From NCBI GenBank assembly GCA_002348585.1, contig DEBO01000058.1:964-64963 (forward strand): a DNA stretch of 64,000 bases. Direction: 5' to 3'. Source of the DNA: Alphaproteobacteria bacterium UBA2954. Its GTDB lineage: Bacteria > Pseudomonadota > Alphaproteobacteria > Puniceispirillales > Puniceispirillaceae. The stretch's first letter is position 1, and every line of letters begins with the position of its first letter. The translations under genes were made by a program, and so were the position numbers. Below the pieces are notes generated by a model, which was given only the letters and a program-made list of their open reading frames with translations, did not search any database and was not told where the DNA came from. This document shows positions 54,501 through 63,739 of the stretch, in pieces.

Positions 54501-54518
54501 AATTGACCTTTGTCAATT
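54501..54518. promoter_or_regulatory. 18-bp interrupted palindrome AATTGAC-CTTT-GTCAATT
   Basis: AATTGAC (54501-54507) and GTCAATT (54512-54518) form a perfect 7-bp inverted repeat with a 4-base spacer, 75 bases before the methyltransferase start. It is a candidate operator for the methyltransferase gene or part of the lrp control region. TTGAC within it could also contribute a -35 hexamer on either strand. Confidence 0.35.
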
Positions 54519-54592
54519 CAAAAATTTTACATCCTTTTTCAATAGGAGTGATTTTACTAGTCAGAACAGCCATTTTAACTGAAAATGGGTAC

Positions 54593-55498
54593 ATGACAAA
54601 ACAGCCTACACATGCCACGCATCTGTATCCTGAAGGGTGGACAGATTACCGTCTAATTGACAGTGGAGAGGGACTGAAATTAGAACAGTTTGGCCCGTAT
54701 CGCTTTATTAGGCCTGAACCACAGGCCTTATGGGCTAAATTTCTACCCGATTCTGAATGGACCTGCGCTGATGGAGTGTTCTTGCCGGGCAGCACAGAGG
54801 ATAAGGGCAACTGGCAGCTATCAGATAGGCTGCCCACTTCTTGGCAGATGGTCTTTGAGGATGTAAAATTCACCGCCTTGCCTACGCCATTTCGGCATTT
54901 AGGATTTTTCCCCGAACAATCTGCGAACTGGCAGTGGACAGCAGAAAAAATTAAGACCTTTATTAAAAATACAAGCCGTGCGCCAAAACTGTTAAACCTA
55001 TTTGCATATTCTGGTGTGGCTAGTCTACATGCAGCTGCTGCCGGCGCAGAAGTCACGCATCTTGATGCCAGCAAAAAAGCAGTAGCTTTGGCCTTTGATA
55101 ATCGCGGTCTGTCTGGCCTGGAAAAAGCGCCGATTCGATTTATCACTGATGATGTGCTCCGCTTCGTAGCCCGTGAAAAGCGGCGCGGCAACCGTTATGA
55201 AGGGATTTTGTTGGACCCGCCAAAATATGGGCGAGGACCAAAAGGGGAAGTCTGGCAAATCAATGAAAATCTGCCGGAATTGCTAAATGGTTGCCGGACC
55301 TTGCTCTCCAATGAACCATTGTTATTTGTCGCAACCTTATATGCAATCCGCACCTCAACAACTGCTGTTCATGCAGCCATTGCAGATGTTCTGGAGGGGC
55401 TGGGCGGGGACATCAGATCAGGTGAATTAGCCTTGCGTGAAGACCGGGCAAACGGTCGGGGGATCGGCCAGGCCCTGTATGTCAGATGGTCCAGTTAA
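54593..55498 (+). CDS. Class I SAM-dependent methyltransferase (RlmI/COG1092-like)
   Basis: The ATG at 54593 (MTKQPTHATHLYPEGW) gives 301 residues; an open frame upstream to 54503 is not family-like. The SAM-binding core is NLFAYSGVASLHAAAAGAEVTHLDASKKAV near residues 135-165, and the catalytic NPPY-type motif appears as LLDPPKYGRGPKGEVW near residue 207. These blocks match 23S rRNA (cytosine-C5)-methyltransferase-like enzymes, without the N-terminal PUA domain. A PUA-less RNA methyltransferase of unknown target is the best description. A second RNA-methyltransferase gene follows convergently. Confidence 0.85.
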   Translation: MTKQPTHATHLYPEGWTDYRLIDSGEGLKLEQFGPYRFIRPEPQALWAKFLPDSEWTCADGVFLPGSTEDKGNWQLSDRLPTSWQMVFEDVKFTALPTPFRHLGFFPEQSANWQWTAEKIKTFIKNTSRAPKLLNLFAYSGVASLHAAAAGAEVTHLDASKKAVALAFDNRGLSGLEKAPIRFITDDVLRFVAREKRRGNRYEGILLDPPKYGRGPKGEVWQINENLPELLNGCRTLLSNEPLLFVATLYAIRTSTTAVHAAIADVLEGLGGDIRSGELALREDRANGRGIGQALYVRWSS

Positions 55499-55517
55499 AA
55501 AACGGTAACAACTGCCT

Positions 55518-56357
55518 TCAGACCTTCAGCATCTCGTAAAGACAAATGCCTGTAGCAACAGCAAGATTTAGGCTGTCAGAGCGGCCTTTCATTGGCAAGC
55601 GGACAAGCTGTGTGCACAGCCCCATCATCTCCTCACTAAGACCAGCCTGCTCATTGCCCATTAATAGTACCAGCGGGCTGGACCAGTCTGCCTGCCGATA
55701 ATCGATCGAAGCTGGCAGGGCTGTACCAATAACACTACCTTGCCAGATTTGGCAAAAGTTGGAAAATTCGGCAGCTGTAGCCTGCGCTAAACACACATTA
55801 AACACTGCCCCCATTGAAGCCCGAACCGCCTCAACTGAATAAGGGTCCGTGCAATCATCGATTAGAATAATGCCTGCAGCGGCAGCGGCATCAGCGGTGC
55901 GCAGAATCGTGCCAAGGTTACCTGGATCGCGCACCCTATCAAGAGCAACCCAGCAGCCAGCAGATGAGAGGCAAGCATTTATCTCATCAATTTTTGTCCA
56001 TTTCTGAACAAAAGCACCAATAACCATCTGCGCATTATCTTTTCGGCTGATGCGTGAGAGCAGATGTTCTGTCACAGGCAGCACGCGCCCGCCTGATTTT
56101 TGGCAGGCGGCGATCAGCGTGGAAACACCCGGTTCTGCCTCACGCCCGGCAGCATAAACGATCCGAACAGGGGCATGGCCCAACTGCAGGGCTTCTATGC
56201 AAATCCGCATTCCTTCAGCCAGAAACCAACCTGTTTTCCTGCGGTATTTACGCTCATGCAAAGACCGCAACAGCTTTACCTCAGCATTCGCCGCAGAGGT
56301 GATAGGCGTTAACTCAGAAGCATCTGGAGACTTGGCTTTTTTTTCATCAGGACTCAT
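55518..56357 (-). CDS. TrmH/SpoU-family RNA 2'-O-methyltransferase
   Basis: ATG 56355-56357 (MSPDEKKAKS) gives 279 residues; the open frame extends further upstream but is not family-like. An N-terminal substrate-binding region with LLRSLHERKYRRKTGWFLAEGMR near residue 28 precedes the SPOUT domain: WVALDRVRDPGNLGTILRTADAAAA near residue 130 (motif 1), LLMGNEQAGLSEE near 228 (motif 2) and VRLPMKGRSDSLNLAVATGICLYE at the C terminus (motif 3). It methylates ribose in rRNA or tRNA, forming a trefoil-knotted dimer. It ends 19 bases past the convergent methyltransferase stop. Confidence 0.92.
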   Translation of the reverse strand: MSPDEKKAKSPDASELTPITSAANAEVKLLRSLHERKYRRKTGWFLAEGMRICIEALQLGHAPVRIVYAAGREAEPGVSTLIAACQKSGGRVLPVTEHLLSRISRKDNAQMVIGAFVQKWTKIDEINACLSSAGCWVALDRVRDPGNLGTILRTADAAAAAGIILIDDCTDPYSVEAVRASMGAVFNVCLAQATAAEFSNFCQIWQGSVIGTALPASIDYRQADWSSPLVLLMGNEQAGLSEEMMGLCTQLVRLPMKGRSDSLNLAVATGICLYEMLKV

Positions 56358-56412
56358 GGACAGCAGACTACCCCGTCTGCTACGCGAAATCCAGTTTGCT
56401 GGAAGCGGACTG

Positions 56413-58080
56413 TCAGAACAGCCCTTCAATTTGCCCGTCAACATCAAGACCGATGCTTTGTGCTGCCGGTACACGGGGCAGGCCAGGCATAGTCATAATA
56501 TCTCCGCAAATCACCACAATAAACCCTGCCCCAGCAGAAAGGCGCACTTCACGCACAGGTACAATATGGCCAATCGGCGCGCCACGCACGCTCGGATCTG
56601 TTGAAAATGAGTATTGGGTTTTGGCCATACAAATTGGTAGGTGTCCAAATCCTGCTGCCTCCCATTTACGCAACTGATTGCGGATTCTAGTATCTGCGGC
56701 CACATCATCAGCCCGGTATATGCGCGTGGCAATCGCCTTAATCTTTTCAAACAGTGGCAAGCTGTCTTGATACAGAAGCGCAAATTGGGCCGCTGCTGAC
56801 TCACAGACAGAGACCACTTCTTCTGCTAGTTCAATAGTGCCTTCTGATCCCTTTGCCCAATGCTCGCAACGGATTGCTTTTACGCCCATCTGCAAGCTTT
56901 CAGCCATAATCACATCAATTTCTCCATCTGTGTCGGTTAAAAAGTGATTAATGGCAACCACAACAGGAACACCAAATTGCTTGATATTTTCAATATGGCG
57001 CAGAAGATTTTCACAGCCTTTTTGCACCGCTGGCACATTTTCTCCGTCAAGCTCATCTTTTGTGAGGCCACCATTCATCTTCAGCGCCCGAACGGTGGCT
57101 ACCAGAACCACACATTTTGGGGCAAGCCCGGATTTACGGCATTTAATATTGAAAAATTTTTCTGCCCCTAAATCAGCTCCAAAACCCGCTTCTGTTATCA
57201 CATATTCAGACAGTTTCATGGCTGAACGGGTGGCAATCACTGAATTACAGCCATGCGCAATATTCGCAAACGGCCCTCCATGGATAAAGGCTGGGTTATG
57301 TTCCAGCGTCTGCACCAGATTTGGCTGGATCGCTTCTTTCAGCAGAACTGTCATCGCCCCGTCTGCCTTGATATCCGCACAGGTGACAGGTGTTTTATCC
57401 CGCTTATAGCCAATTATAATCGCACCCAGACGGTGCTGTAGATCTGCTAAATTGATAGACAGGCATAAAATAGCCATGATTTCTGACGCGACAGTAATGT
57501 CGAAGCCTGATTCCCGCGGAAATCCGTTTGCGATGCCCCCCATGGATACAATATTATGCCGCAAAGCCCGGTCATTCATATCCATAACCCGCCGCCAAAC
57601 CACACGGCGCACATCGATATCACTGTCATTGCCCCAATAGATGTGATTATCAATCATGGCCGCAAGCAGATTATGCGCAGAGGAGATTGCATGAAAATCA
57701 CCCGTAAAATGCAGGTTGATGTCTTCCATTGGGATGACCTGAGCATAGCCGCCACCGGCCGCTCCGCCTTTCATCCCAAAACACGGCCCAAGAGAAGGTT
57801 CACGCAGACACATGGTTGCCTGTTTGCCGATTCGGTTTAGCCCGTCCCCCAGCCCAACAGTTGTCGTTGTCTTGCCTTCACCAGCTGGAGTGGGGTTAAT
57901 CGCTGTGACCAAAACCAGCTTGGCATCTTTGCGTTCAGGGAGAGAATCAAGCCAACCCAGGTCGATCTTCGCCTTGTAATGCCCATATGGTTTGATAGCC
58001 GTATCAGGAATAGACAGGCTTTTGCCAATCTCCTGGATTGGTTTGGCAGTTGCTCCTCTTGCAATATCGATATCCTGCAT
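56413..58080 (-). CDS. fhs: Formate-tetrahydrofolate ligase
   Basis: Fhs makes 10-formyl-THF from formate, THF and ATP. The 555-residue protein has the P-loop-like [17 protein letters not shown] near residue 64, [57 protein letters not shown] near 95-150, [14 protein letters not shown] and the C-terminal block [23 protein letters not shown]. Length matches the bacterial monofunctional family. It is divergent from the GbdR-like regulator with a 195-base gap, which suggests that this regulator may control it. The 10-formyl-THF could also serve the formyltransferases in the polysaccharide locus. Confidence 0.97.
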   Translation of the reverse strand: MQDIDIARGATAKPIQEIGKSLSIPDTAIKPYGHYKAKIDLGWLDSLPERKDAKLVLVTAINPTPAGEGKTTTTVGLGDGLNRIGKQATMCLREPSLGPCFGMKGGAAGGGYAQVIPMEDINLHFTGDFHAISSAHNLLAAMIDNHIYWGNDSDIDVRRVVWRRVMDMNDRALRHNIVSMGGIANGFPRESGFDITVASEIMAILCLSINLADLQHRLGAIIIGYKRDKTPVTCADIKADGAMTVLLKEAIQPNLVQTLEHNPAFIHGGPFANIAHGCNSVIATRSAMKLSEYVITEAGFGADLGAEKFFNIKCRKSGLAPKCVVLVATVRALKMNGGLTKDELDGENVPAVQKGCENLLRHIENIKQFGVPVVVAINHFLTDTDGEIDVIMAESLQMGVKAIRCEHWAKGSEGTIELAEEVVSVCESAAAQFALLYQDSLPLFEKIKAIATRIYRADDVAADTRIRNQLRKWEAAGFGHLPICMAKTQYSFSTDPSVRGAPIGHIVPVREVRLSAGAGFIVVICGDIMTMPGLPRVPAAQSIGLDVDGQIEGLF

Positions 58081-58275
58081 AACCTCACCCCCAAAAAACC
58101 TTTATGTTCTCAAAACAAAAGAAAGCAAGCCTGAAAGTAACAGCTAAGCATTTGCGTAACGCGACACCGACTATTAAAAAACCGCCTAAGGGATGTGTTT
58201 TTTACTATTCTTGTCTTTTTTTTTAGGCCATTGTCACGAATAAAATAAATTATCAGGCCAGCTGTTTAGGTTCAG

Positions 58276-59277
58276 ATGCCGATGAAAGAAGATAGAATAA
58301 AGACCCTTCTTCAAGCCAGCAAAAGTGCAGGCACACTGACGGTAGGCTTTTTGCTGGTTCCTAATTTTTCCATGCTGGCCTTTGCCTCAGCCCTAGAACC
58401 TTTGCGAGCAGCAAACCGAATGTCCGGTCAAAATTTATTTTCCTGGGTTATCTCAAGCCCTACAGGGGCAGCGCCAGAAGCATCAAACGGAGTCAGGGTT
58501 GATGTACAGGGCACCCCAGAAATGCTGCAGGACTGCCGGCTGGTCTTTGTCTGTGCCGGTCTGGAAGTGAAAGCTCATGCGGATAAGGAAACTTTGAATT
58601 TAATCCGCCGTCTGGATCGGAAAGGGGCTATTATCGGGGCAATTTGTACAGGCACCTATCTGATGGCTGCAGCTGGCCTGTTGGATGACCGGCGTTGCAC
58701 TATTCATTGGGAGAATATTGATGGGCTAGCAGAGGAGTTCCCTTTACTGGAAATCACTAATGAGCTATTTGAAATTGATGATAAACGGGTAACATGTTCA
58801 GGCGGCACAGCTTCTCTCGATATGATTTTATATCTTATTGGTCAGGTGCATGGCCAGAGCCTGGCAGCACAAGTATCTGATCAATTTATACATGACCGAA
58901 TCAGAGACCCCAGTGACCGACAGCGGATGGAGCTGCGTTCCCGTCTTGGCGTATCGCATCCAAAATTGCTGGCTGTCGTTGGGTTGATGGAACAGGGGCT
59001 GGAAGAGCCTTTTTCACAGACGGAACTGGCAATGCAAGCAAATTTATCCACACGACAACTGGAAAGATTATTCAGAAAATACTTATCTACAACTCCGACG
59101 CGGTATTATTTAAACCTACGCCTGGCAAGAGCTCGCCATCTGCTTCGACAGACTTCCATGTCGATTCTATCAATTGCACTGGCCTGCGGATTTGTGTCCG
59201 CATCGCATTTTTCAAAATGTTATCGAGAAGTGTATGGCCGTACACCCCGTGCAGAGCGCCAGCCTGAGACGACATAA
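58276..59277 (+). CDS. GlxA-family AraC-type regulator, GbdR-like
   Basis: The 333-residue protein has an N-terminal DJ-1/PfpI-like domain with VGFLLVPNFSMLAFASALEPLRAANRMSG near residues 22-50 and AICTGTYLMAAAGLLDDRRCTIHWEN near 117-140. A C-terminal AraC double helix-turn-helix contains LSTRQLERLFRKYLSTTPTRYYLNLRLARARHLLRQT near 258-295 and ALACGFVSASHFSKCYREVYGRTPRAER. This matches GbdR-type activators of glycine-betaine/dimethylglycine catabolism. Divergent placement against fhs suits such a role, since betaine demethylation feeds the one-carbon pool. The link to fhs is inferred. Confidence 0.9.
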   Translation: MPMKEDRIKTLLQASKSAGTLTVGFLLVPNFSMLAFASALEPLRAANRMSGQNLFSWVISSPTGAAPEASNGVRVDVQGTPEMLQDCRLVFVCAGLEVKAHADKETLNLIRRLDRKGAIIGAICTGTYLMAAAGLLDDRRCTIHWENIDGLAEEFPLLEITNELFEIDDKRVTCSGGTASLDMILYLIGQVHGQSLAAQVSDQFIHDRIRDPSDRQRMELRSRLGVSHPKLLAVVGLMEQGLEEPFSQTELAMQANLSTRQLERLFRKYLSTTPTRYYLNLRLARARHLLRQTSMSILSIALACGFVSASHFSKCYREVYGRTPRAERQPETT

Positions 59278-59329
59278 TCGCTATAAGGCAACTACAATGA
59301 AAGGTGGTTTCTATATTTAACTTTGCTTT

Positions 59330-59761
59330 CTAAGATAGCATCAAAGCTTGTGCATGTCCTTTAATTGCTTCGACCATGCTAGCCAATCCGTTTTTTCGGG
59401 TTGGGGAGAGATGTTTATCTAGTCCGATTTCAGACAAAAATTCCGGCCCAGTTGCAAGAATTTCAGATGGAAGTCGTCCTGAATAGACCCTAAGCAGCAA
59501 GGAAATTAGCCCCTGAACGATGGCCGCATCTGATGAGGCACTGAAATGAACACGACCCGCAGAATCTGTTTCCATGCCAAAATAAACCACAGACTGGCAG
59601 CCCTTTAAAATGTGCGCTTCGTCCTGCCATTCAGGTCTGATCTGAGGCAAGCGTCGACCCTGATCGATAAGATGCTGGTATCGGTCGGCCCAATCATCAA
59701 AAAATGAGAATTCCGCAATAATTTCGTCAGCTTCTTGTTGTGCAGACAGAAATGGGGACAT
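59330..59761 (-). CDS. sufE: SufE-family cysteine-desulfurase activator
   Basis: The 143-residue protein (ATG 59759-59761) has the SufE core. It shows ADEIIAEFSFFDDWADRYQHLIDQG near residues 8-32, LKGCQSVVYFG near residue 55 with the sulfur-accepting cysteine, and the HFSASSDAAIVQGLISLLLRVYSGRLPSEIL block near 72-103. SufE takes persulfide from SufS and passes it to the scaffold in iron-sulfur cluster assembly. No suf operon is nearby. It is convergent with the GlxA-type gene and divergent from the GT39 gene. Confidence 0.93.
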   Translation of the reverse strand: MSPFLSAQQEADEIIAEFSFFDDWADRYQHLIDQGRRLPQIRPEWQDEAHILKGCQSVVYFGMETDSAGRVHFSASSDAAIVQGLISLLLRVYSGRLPSEILATGPEFLSEIGLDKHLSPTRKNGLASMVEAIKGHAQALMLS

Positions 59762-59912
59762 AATAACCACTTCTAAAACGGGCAAACTGCGACGGATAGG
59801 GACAACACGCTCTTGCGTGACACACTCAAACTATCCTAAACCTAGTGCAGACGTTTTGTTTCGGCAAGGTGGCTAGCGGATAAATTTGGTTTAGTTTTTT
59901 ATTGGATAACAG

Positions 59913-61418
59913 ATGTTGTCACGCACCGTTTCTTATTCTTCTAATTTGACTGTTGCCCCGGCCATTTTCTGGGGCCTTTTGCTAGCTGGTTTGGCTGTGC
60001 GCCTTTATGCAGTGATAATCAGCCCGCTTGAACCCAGTGTTGATGAAGCCCAGTACTGGCTGTGGGGGCAGACTCCACAGTTGGGCTATTATTCAAAACC
60101 ACCTCTCGTAGCTTGGATTCTAGCAGGAACCAGTTCTGTTTTTGACCAACAGTATTTTGGACAGCTCTTGTCCTTACGCATCTCTGCGCCCCTAATTCAT
60201 ACGCTGACAGCACTATTTTTATGGCAAACTGGCAGGTTGTTATTTTCAGATAATGCTGGGCGACTTGCAGCGATTTTATGGATCAGCCTACCTGCTGTTG
60301 GGCTGGGAAGTTTTGTGATGTCAACTGACACACCTTTGCTGCTATTCTGGAGCGCGGGACTATATTGCCTTATCCGCGCTGATGAAACTTTTCACCCAAA
60401 TTATCGCTGGATGGGATTGGCCGGCATTTGTGTCGGGCTGGCCACGCTAGCAAAATATGCAGGCTTGTATTTTTTATTATCTCTGATTTTCTGGATGATG
60501 ACTAGTAGCTTCCGCAAACCAAGTCAAAAAATTAAGCTGTTTGGCATATTTTTTACGACTGCTTTTTTTGCCTCATTACCTACCTGGTGGTGGAATTACA
60601 ATAATGGCTTTGTCACACTCTTGCACTTGACAGAAAACGCTAATTTTACACAAAGCGGGATTTCACTTGCGAAGTTTCCAGGCGGTTCTTTTGAAGGCAT
60701 TTCCGCTTTCTGGGGCGCACAATTTTTTGTCTTTGGCCCAATAACCCTTTTATTACTGGTTTTCAGTCTAGCAGGCCTCGGACACGGAGCCAAGCACAGC
60801 AGACTCCATTTATTTATTTGGCCGGTCCTGGTGATCATGACGGGGCAGGCTTTCTTGTCAGAGGCCAATGCAAACTGGGCTGTAACCGCCTATCCGGCAG
60901 CATGTATTCTGGTTGGCCAGCTCATAACCATCAACCGTAGCAAGTTCATCCTATTTCTGGGCAAAATGTCCCTCTTAGTAAATTTTTTACTTTGTTTCGC
61001 TCTGATTACAGTCACGGCCATGGGTAGCCTAAGCCTGCTTGCTCCCACCTCTGATCCGTTTCGGCATCTAAGGGGCTGGGCAGAACTGGCCCAGAAGACA
61101 GAAACACATGCCCGTAAGACAGGAGCAAGAACCATAATCGCTTACAACCGACGGAGTGCAGCTTTGCTTCACTGGTATCTGCAGGATACTCATTTTGATA
61201 TCGTGTTGCCCCGGCTTGGTCCTGGGCAGGGCAATCATTATCACCGAACCTATCCGTTGGACGCGTCCTCTTCACGCCCATTACTGGCACTGACTACACA
61301 GGACAGCGCGCCGTCCCACATACCGATTTCCGCAAGATGGCAAGGACCTACAGCCCATTCTAAAGTTCAAATTAGCAGGCGCGATCACCGCCAGGTCTGG
61401 TTCTGGCGTTCTGATTAG
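59913..61418 (+). CDS. GT39-type membrane glycosyltransferase (ArnT/PMT-like)
   Basis: The 501-residue protein has about eleven to twelve predicted membrane helices. The first periplasmic loop carries SPLEPSVDEAQYWLWGQ near residue 40, containing the catalytic Asp-Glu of GT-C enzymes of family 39 (ArnT, protein-O-mannosyltransferase-like), and GYYSKPPLVAWILA follows. A soluble C-terminal domain (residues about 390-501) is present. It would move a sugar from a polyprenyl carrier to lipid A or another periplasmic acceptor; the acceptor is not known. Its stop overlaps the convergent mntR gene by 4 bases. Confidence 0.88.
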   Translation: MLSRTVSYSSNLTVAPAIFWGLLLAGLAVRLYAVIISPLEPSVDEAQYWLWGQTPQLGYYSKPPLVAWILAGTSSVFDQQYFGQLLSLRISAPLIHTLTALFLWQTGRLLFSDNAGRLAAILWISLPAVGLGSFVMSTDTPLLLFWSAGLYCLIRADETFHPNYRWMGLAGICVGLATLAKYAGLYFLLSLIFWMMTSSFRKPSQKIKLFGIFFTTAFFASLPTWWWNYNNGFVTLLHLTENANFTQSGISLAKFPGGSFEGISAFWGAQFFVFGPITLLLLVFSLAGLGHGAKHSRLHLFIWPVLVIMTGQAFLSEANANWAVTAYPAACILVGQLITINRSKFILFLGKMSLLVNFLLCFALITVTAMGSLSLLAPTSDPFRHLRGWAELAQKTETHARKTGARTIIAYNRRSAALLHWYLQDTHFDIVLPRLGPGQGNHYHRTYPLDASSSRPLLALTTQDSAPSHIPISARWQGPTAHSKVQISRRDHRQVWFWRSD

Positions 61419-61837
61419 GACTTATGAGTGAGAAATTCTGCAAAACACCGAAGTGTGGCCTTGCTGACGTGATGTTCAACACCTTCAGCATCCTGTTCAG
61501 CAACATCCCGGTCCACACCTATAGCAATCAGAAAATCACGTACAACCCGATGCCGCTCTTTACAGGATTTAGCCAATTGCTGTCCTTCAGGAGTCAGAAA
61601 AATGGACCTGTAGGGGCGCGAAATTACGAGGCCATCTTTTTGCAGACGTTGGATTGTAGCATTTACCGTGGGGGCGGTTACACCAAACAGGGAAGCCAGG
61701 TCAACAGCCCGCGCTTCGCCTGTGCGTTCAATTAAATCAGCAATCATCTCGACATAATCCTCCGCTACCTCACTTTGGTGAGCTTTACGGATTCGCTCAA
61801 ATTTTTTCACACTTTGTGCAATATTTGGGTCAGTCAT
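61415..61837 (-). CDS. mntR: DtxR/MntR-family metal-dependent regulator
   Basis: ATG 61835-61837 gives 140 residues, usual for MntR. The N-terminal winged helix (VAEDYVEMIADLIERTGEARAVDLASLFGVTAPTVNATIQRLQKDGLV, residues 23-71) and the dimerisation/metal-binding part with FLIAIGVDRDVAEQDAEGVEHHVSKATLRCFAEFL define it. The Glu-His-His segment (EGVEHHVS) contributes metal ligands. It likely represses manganese uptake when Mn is sufficient. No mnt transporter is in the window. AT-rich upstream sequence probably contains its promoter, but I see no clear operator. Confidence 0.9.
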   Translation of the reverse strand: MTDPNIAQSVKKFERIRKAHQSEVAEDYVEMIADLIERTGEARAVDLASLFGVTAPTVNATIQRLQKDGLVISRPYRSIFLTPEGQQLAKSCKERHRVVRDFLIAIGVDRDVAEQDAEGVEHHVSKATLRCFAEFLTHKS

Positions 61838-62053
61838 TCTGTTCTGATCAGCTTTGAGATAAATGAGCATGCTAGATGTGTTCGACTCACGCTCTTGAAT
61901 ATATAGAATAGAATCTTAGTTGAGACAAAGTTTTTTTACTTCTATGTTGCATGCTTGTGTTCATAGACAGGAATGATATAACCAAGCAGCTAGGATAAGT
62001 CGTGACAGGTATGCTGCCTATACCTAATACAGACAACTAATGGAGACAGGCAA

Positions 62054-62362
62054 ATGAGCAGCTTGAAAGATATAAACCAGGAAAAAGAGACAGAACTTCA
62101 AGCAGCTGCCTTCAGAGCCCTCCGTGACCACCTTCAGTCCCGCACAGATGTGCAAAATATCGATATGATGAATTTGGCCGGTTTCTGCAGAAATTGTCTG
62201 TCTAGATGGGTACAGGAAGCTGGAACCTTGAGCGGGCTTGAAATTACAAAAGATGACGCACGGGAATATATCTACGGTATGCCCTACGAAGATTGGCGTG
62301 AACAGTTTCAGACTGAGGCGACAGAAGCCCAAAAAGGTGCTTTCAAAAACAGCCATAAATAA
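62054..62362 (+). CDS. DUF1244 family protein
   Basis: The 102-residue protein has the DUF1244 core: AAFRALRDHLQSRTDVQNIDMMNLAGFCRNCLSRWVQEA near residues 19-58 with the conserved Cys-x-x-Cys, then DAREYIYGMPYEDWREQFQ near residue 75. The family is widespread in alphaproteobacteria, forms helical bundles and has no known function. GAGACAGG upstream of the ATG is a usable ribosome-binding site. The gene precedes the gapR-like gene by 70 bases and may be co-transcribed with it and pyrF. Confidence 0.9.
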   Translation: MSSLKDINQEKETELQAAAFRALRDHLQSRTDVQNIDMMNLAGFCRNCLSRWVQEAGTLSGLEITKDDAREYIYGMPYEDWREQFQTEATEAQKGAFKNSHK

Positions 62363-62432
62363 GGTTCCAACGCGCTGTGCCTAAACTCTGAGAGAACAGC
62401 AGACTAATCATACTGATAAAAGTGAGCCCACC

Positions 62433-62678
62433 ATGACTGTGACACCAACCCAAGGCGCGGAACAACTGCGCCAATATATTGAACGGATTGAACGGCTTGA
62501 AGAAGAAAAACGTGCCCTGTTGGCAGATCTCCGCGATGTCTATTCAGAAGCAAAGCATTCAGGGTTTGACCCTAAAACCATGCGTCAAATCGTCAAAATC
62601 AGAGCGATGGATTCAGATCTTTTGGCTGAACAGGAAACTTTGCTGACAACCTATCGTGAAGCTCTTGGCTTAGCCTAA
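62433..62678 (+). CDS. DUF2312 / GapR-like nucleoid-associated protein
   Basis: The 81-residue protein consists of a helical coiled coil with YIERIERLEEEKRALLADLRDVYSEAKHSGFDPKTMRQIVKIRAM near residues 15-60, the diagnostic block of DUF2312, which includes Caulobacter GapR. GapR binds overtwisted DNA ahead of RNA polymerase and replisomes and affects topology genome-wide. The protein is smaller than many partners of its kind but contains the complete DNA-clamping helices. pyrF begins 7 bases after its stop. Orthology with GapR is inferred from this motif. Confidence 0.85.
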   Translation: MTVTPTQGAEQLRQYIERIERLEEEKRALLADLRDVYSEAKHSGFDPKTMRQIVKIRAMDSDLLAEQETLLTTYREALGLA

Positions 62679-62685
62679 CGAGTCA

Positions 62686-63633
62686 ATGGCTAAACCCAAC
62701 CCACCAAAACCCCAACTTTCAGCTAGTTTTGCCAGCCGACTGACAACAGCCACTTCCAGAACTAGGTCTGTTTTATGTGTGGGGATCGATCCCCATCCCA
62801 GCCTGATGCCTGCATTGTTTGGTGGACAAAACCACATGCCGGGTTCACCTCAGGCTATTAAACATTTAGAGGCTTTCAGTCAGGCTATTATTGAAGCAGC
62901 AACTGGTCTGGTGCCTGCTATCAAGCTGCAGGTGGCCTTTTTTGAGCAGCATGGCCCTGAGGGCTTGCGCGTGTTGTCAAATTTAGCAATTGAGGCAAAG
63001 CATCGCGAGCTACTGGTGATCATGGATGCCAAACGTGGGGATATCGGCACAACCGCGCAAGCTTATGCTGATGCTTGGCTAGGCCCAGACGCAATATTTG
63101 CAGCAGATGCACTGACCTTAAACCCCTATCTGGGATTCGACAGTCTAGAGCCATTTATTCGCCAAGCACAACAGACCCTTTCTGGTGTATTCATCTTGGT
63201 ACGGACCAGTAATCCTGGATCGGCTAACCTGCAGCAATTAATGATTGACGGCAAGCCTGCCTGGGCACATATGGCAGCCGGGCTAGCAAAGATGGTAAAA
63301 GAACAGACCGACCCAACCTGCAATATGTCCTCTGTTGGTGTGGTTGTGGGCGCAACAGGGCCTAGAGATGCCTTGGCTGTGCGCGACCTACTGCCAACCG
63401 CTCCTTTCCTGATACCAGGATATGGCGCGCAAGGTGCGAGAGCTGAAGAGGCTTTGAGCGGACTTACTGCAGATAAAGAGAAAGGCGTTTATAAGGGTGG
63501 ACTGATTAATGCATCGCGCTCCATCACTCATGGTAAAGGGGTACAAAACGCAAGCACTGTAGGCGAGGCTGTCGCAGCAATAAAGAAGGCTATTCAGGAA
63601 GCGATTTCTGACCTGGCTGTTATTCGAATTTAG
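62686..63633 (+). CDS. pyrF: Orotidine 5'-phosphate decarboxylase, type 2 (long)
   Basis: PyrF makes UMP from OMP, the last step of pyrimidine synthesis. The 315-residue product has SVLCVGIDPHPSLMPALF near residue 28, AIKLQVAFFEQHGPEGL near residue 84, VIMDAKRGDIGTTAQAYADA near residue 109 with the catalytic Lys-Asp network, ALTLNPYLGFDSLEPFI, and FLIPGYGAQG near the C terminus. The size and DPHPSL opening match the longer type 2 subfamily rather than the 230-residue form. The gene is preceded by the gapR-like gene and convergent with trxB. Confidence 0.95.
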   Translation: MAKPNPPKPQLSASFASRLTTATSRTRSVLCVGIDPHPSLMPALFGGQNHMPGSPQAIKHLEAFSQAIIEAATGLVPAIKLQVAFFEQHGPEGLRVLSNLAIEAKHRELLVIMDAKRGDIGTTAQAYADAWLGPDAIFAADALTLNPYLGFDSLEPFIRQAQQTLSGVFILVRTSNPGSANLQQLMIDGKPAWAHMAAGLAKMVKEQTDPTCNMSSVGVVVGATGPRDALAVRDLLPTAPFLIPGYGAQGARAEEALSGLTADKEKGVYKGGLINASRSITHGKGVQNASTVGEAVAAIKKAIQEAISDLAVIRI

Positions 63634-63739
63634 GCTGAAATATTTTTAATTCCTCTAATGCAGAAAAATCTTTTTGGCTTAATTTTTGATGAATGAACTA
63701 ATTCAAGTGTGAGCTATCACATATTAAAATAGGGATGTT

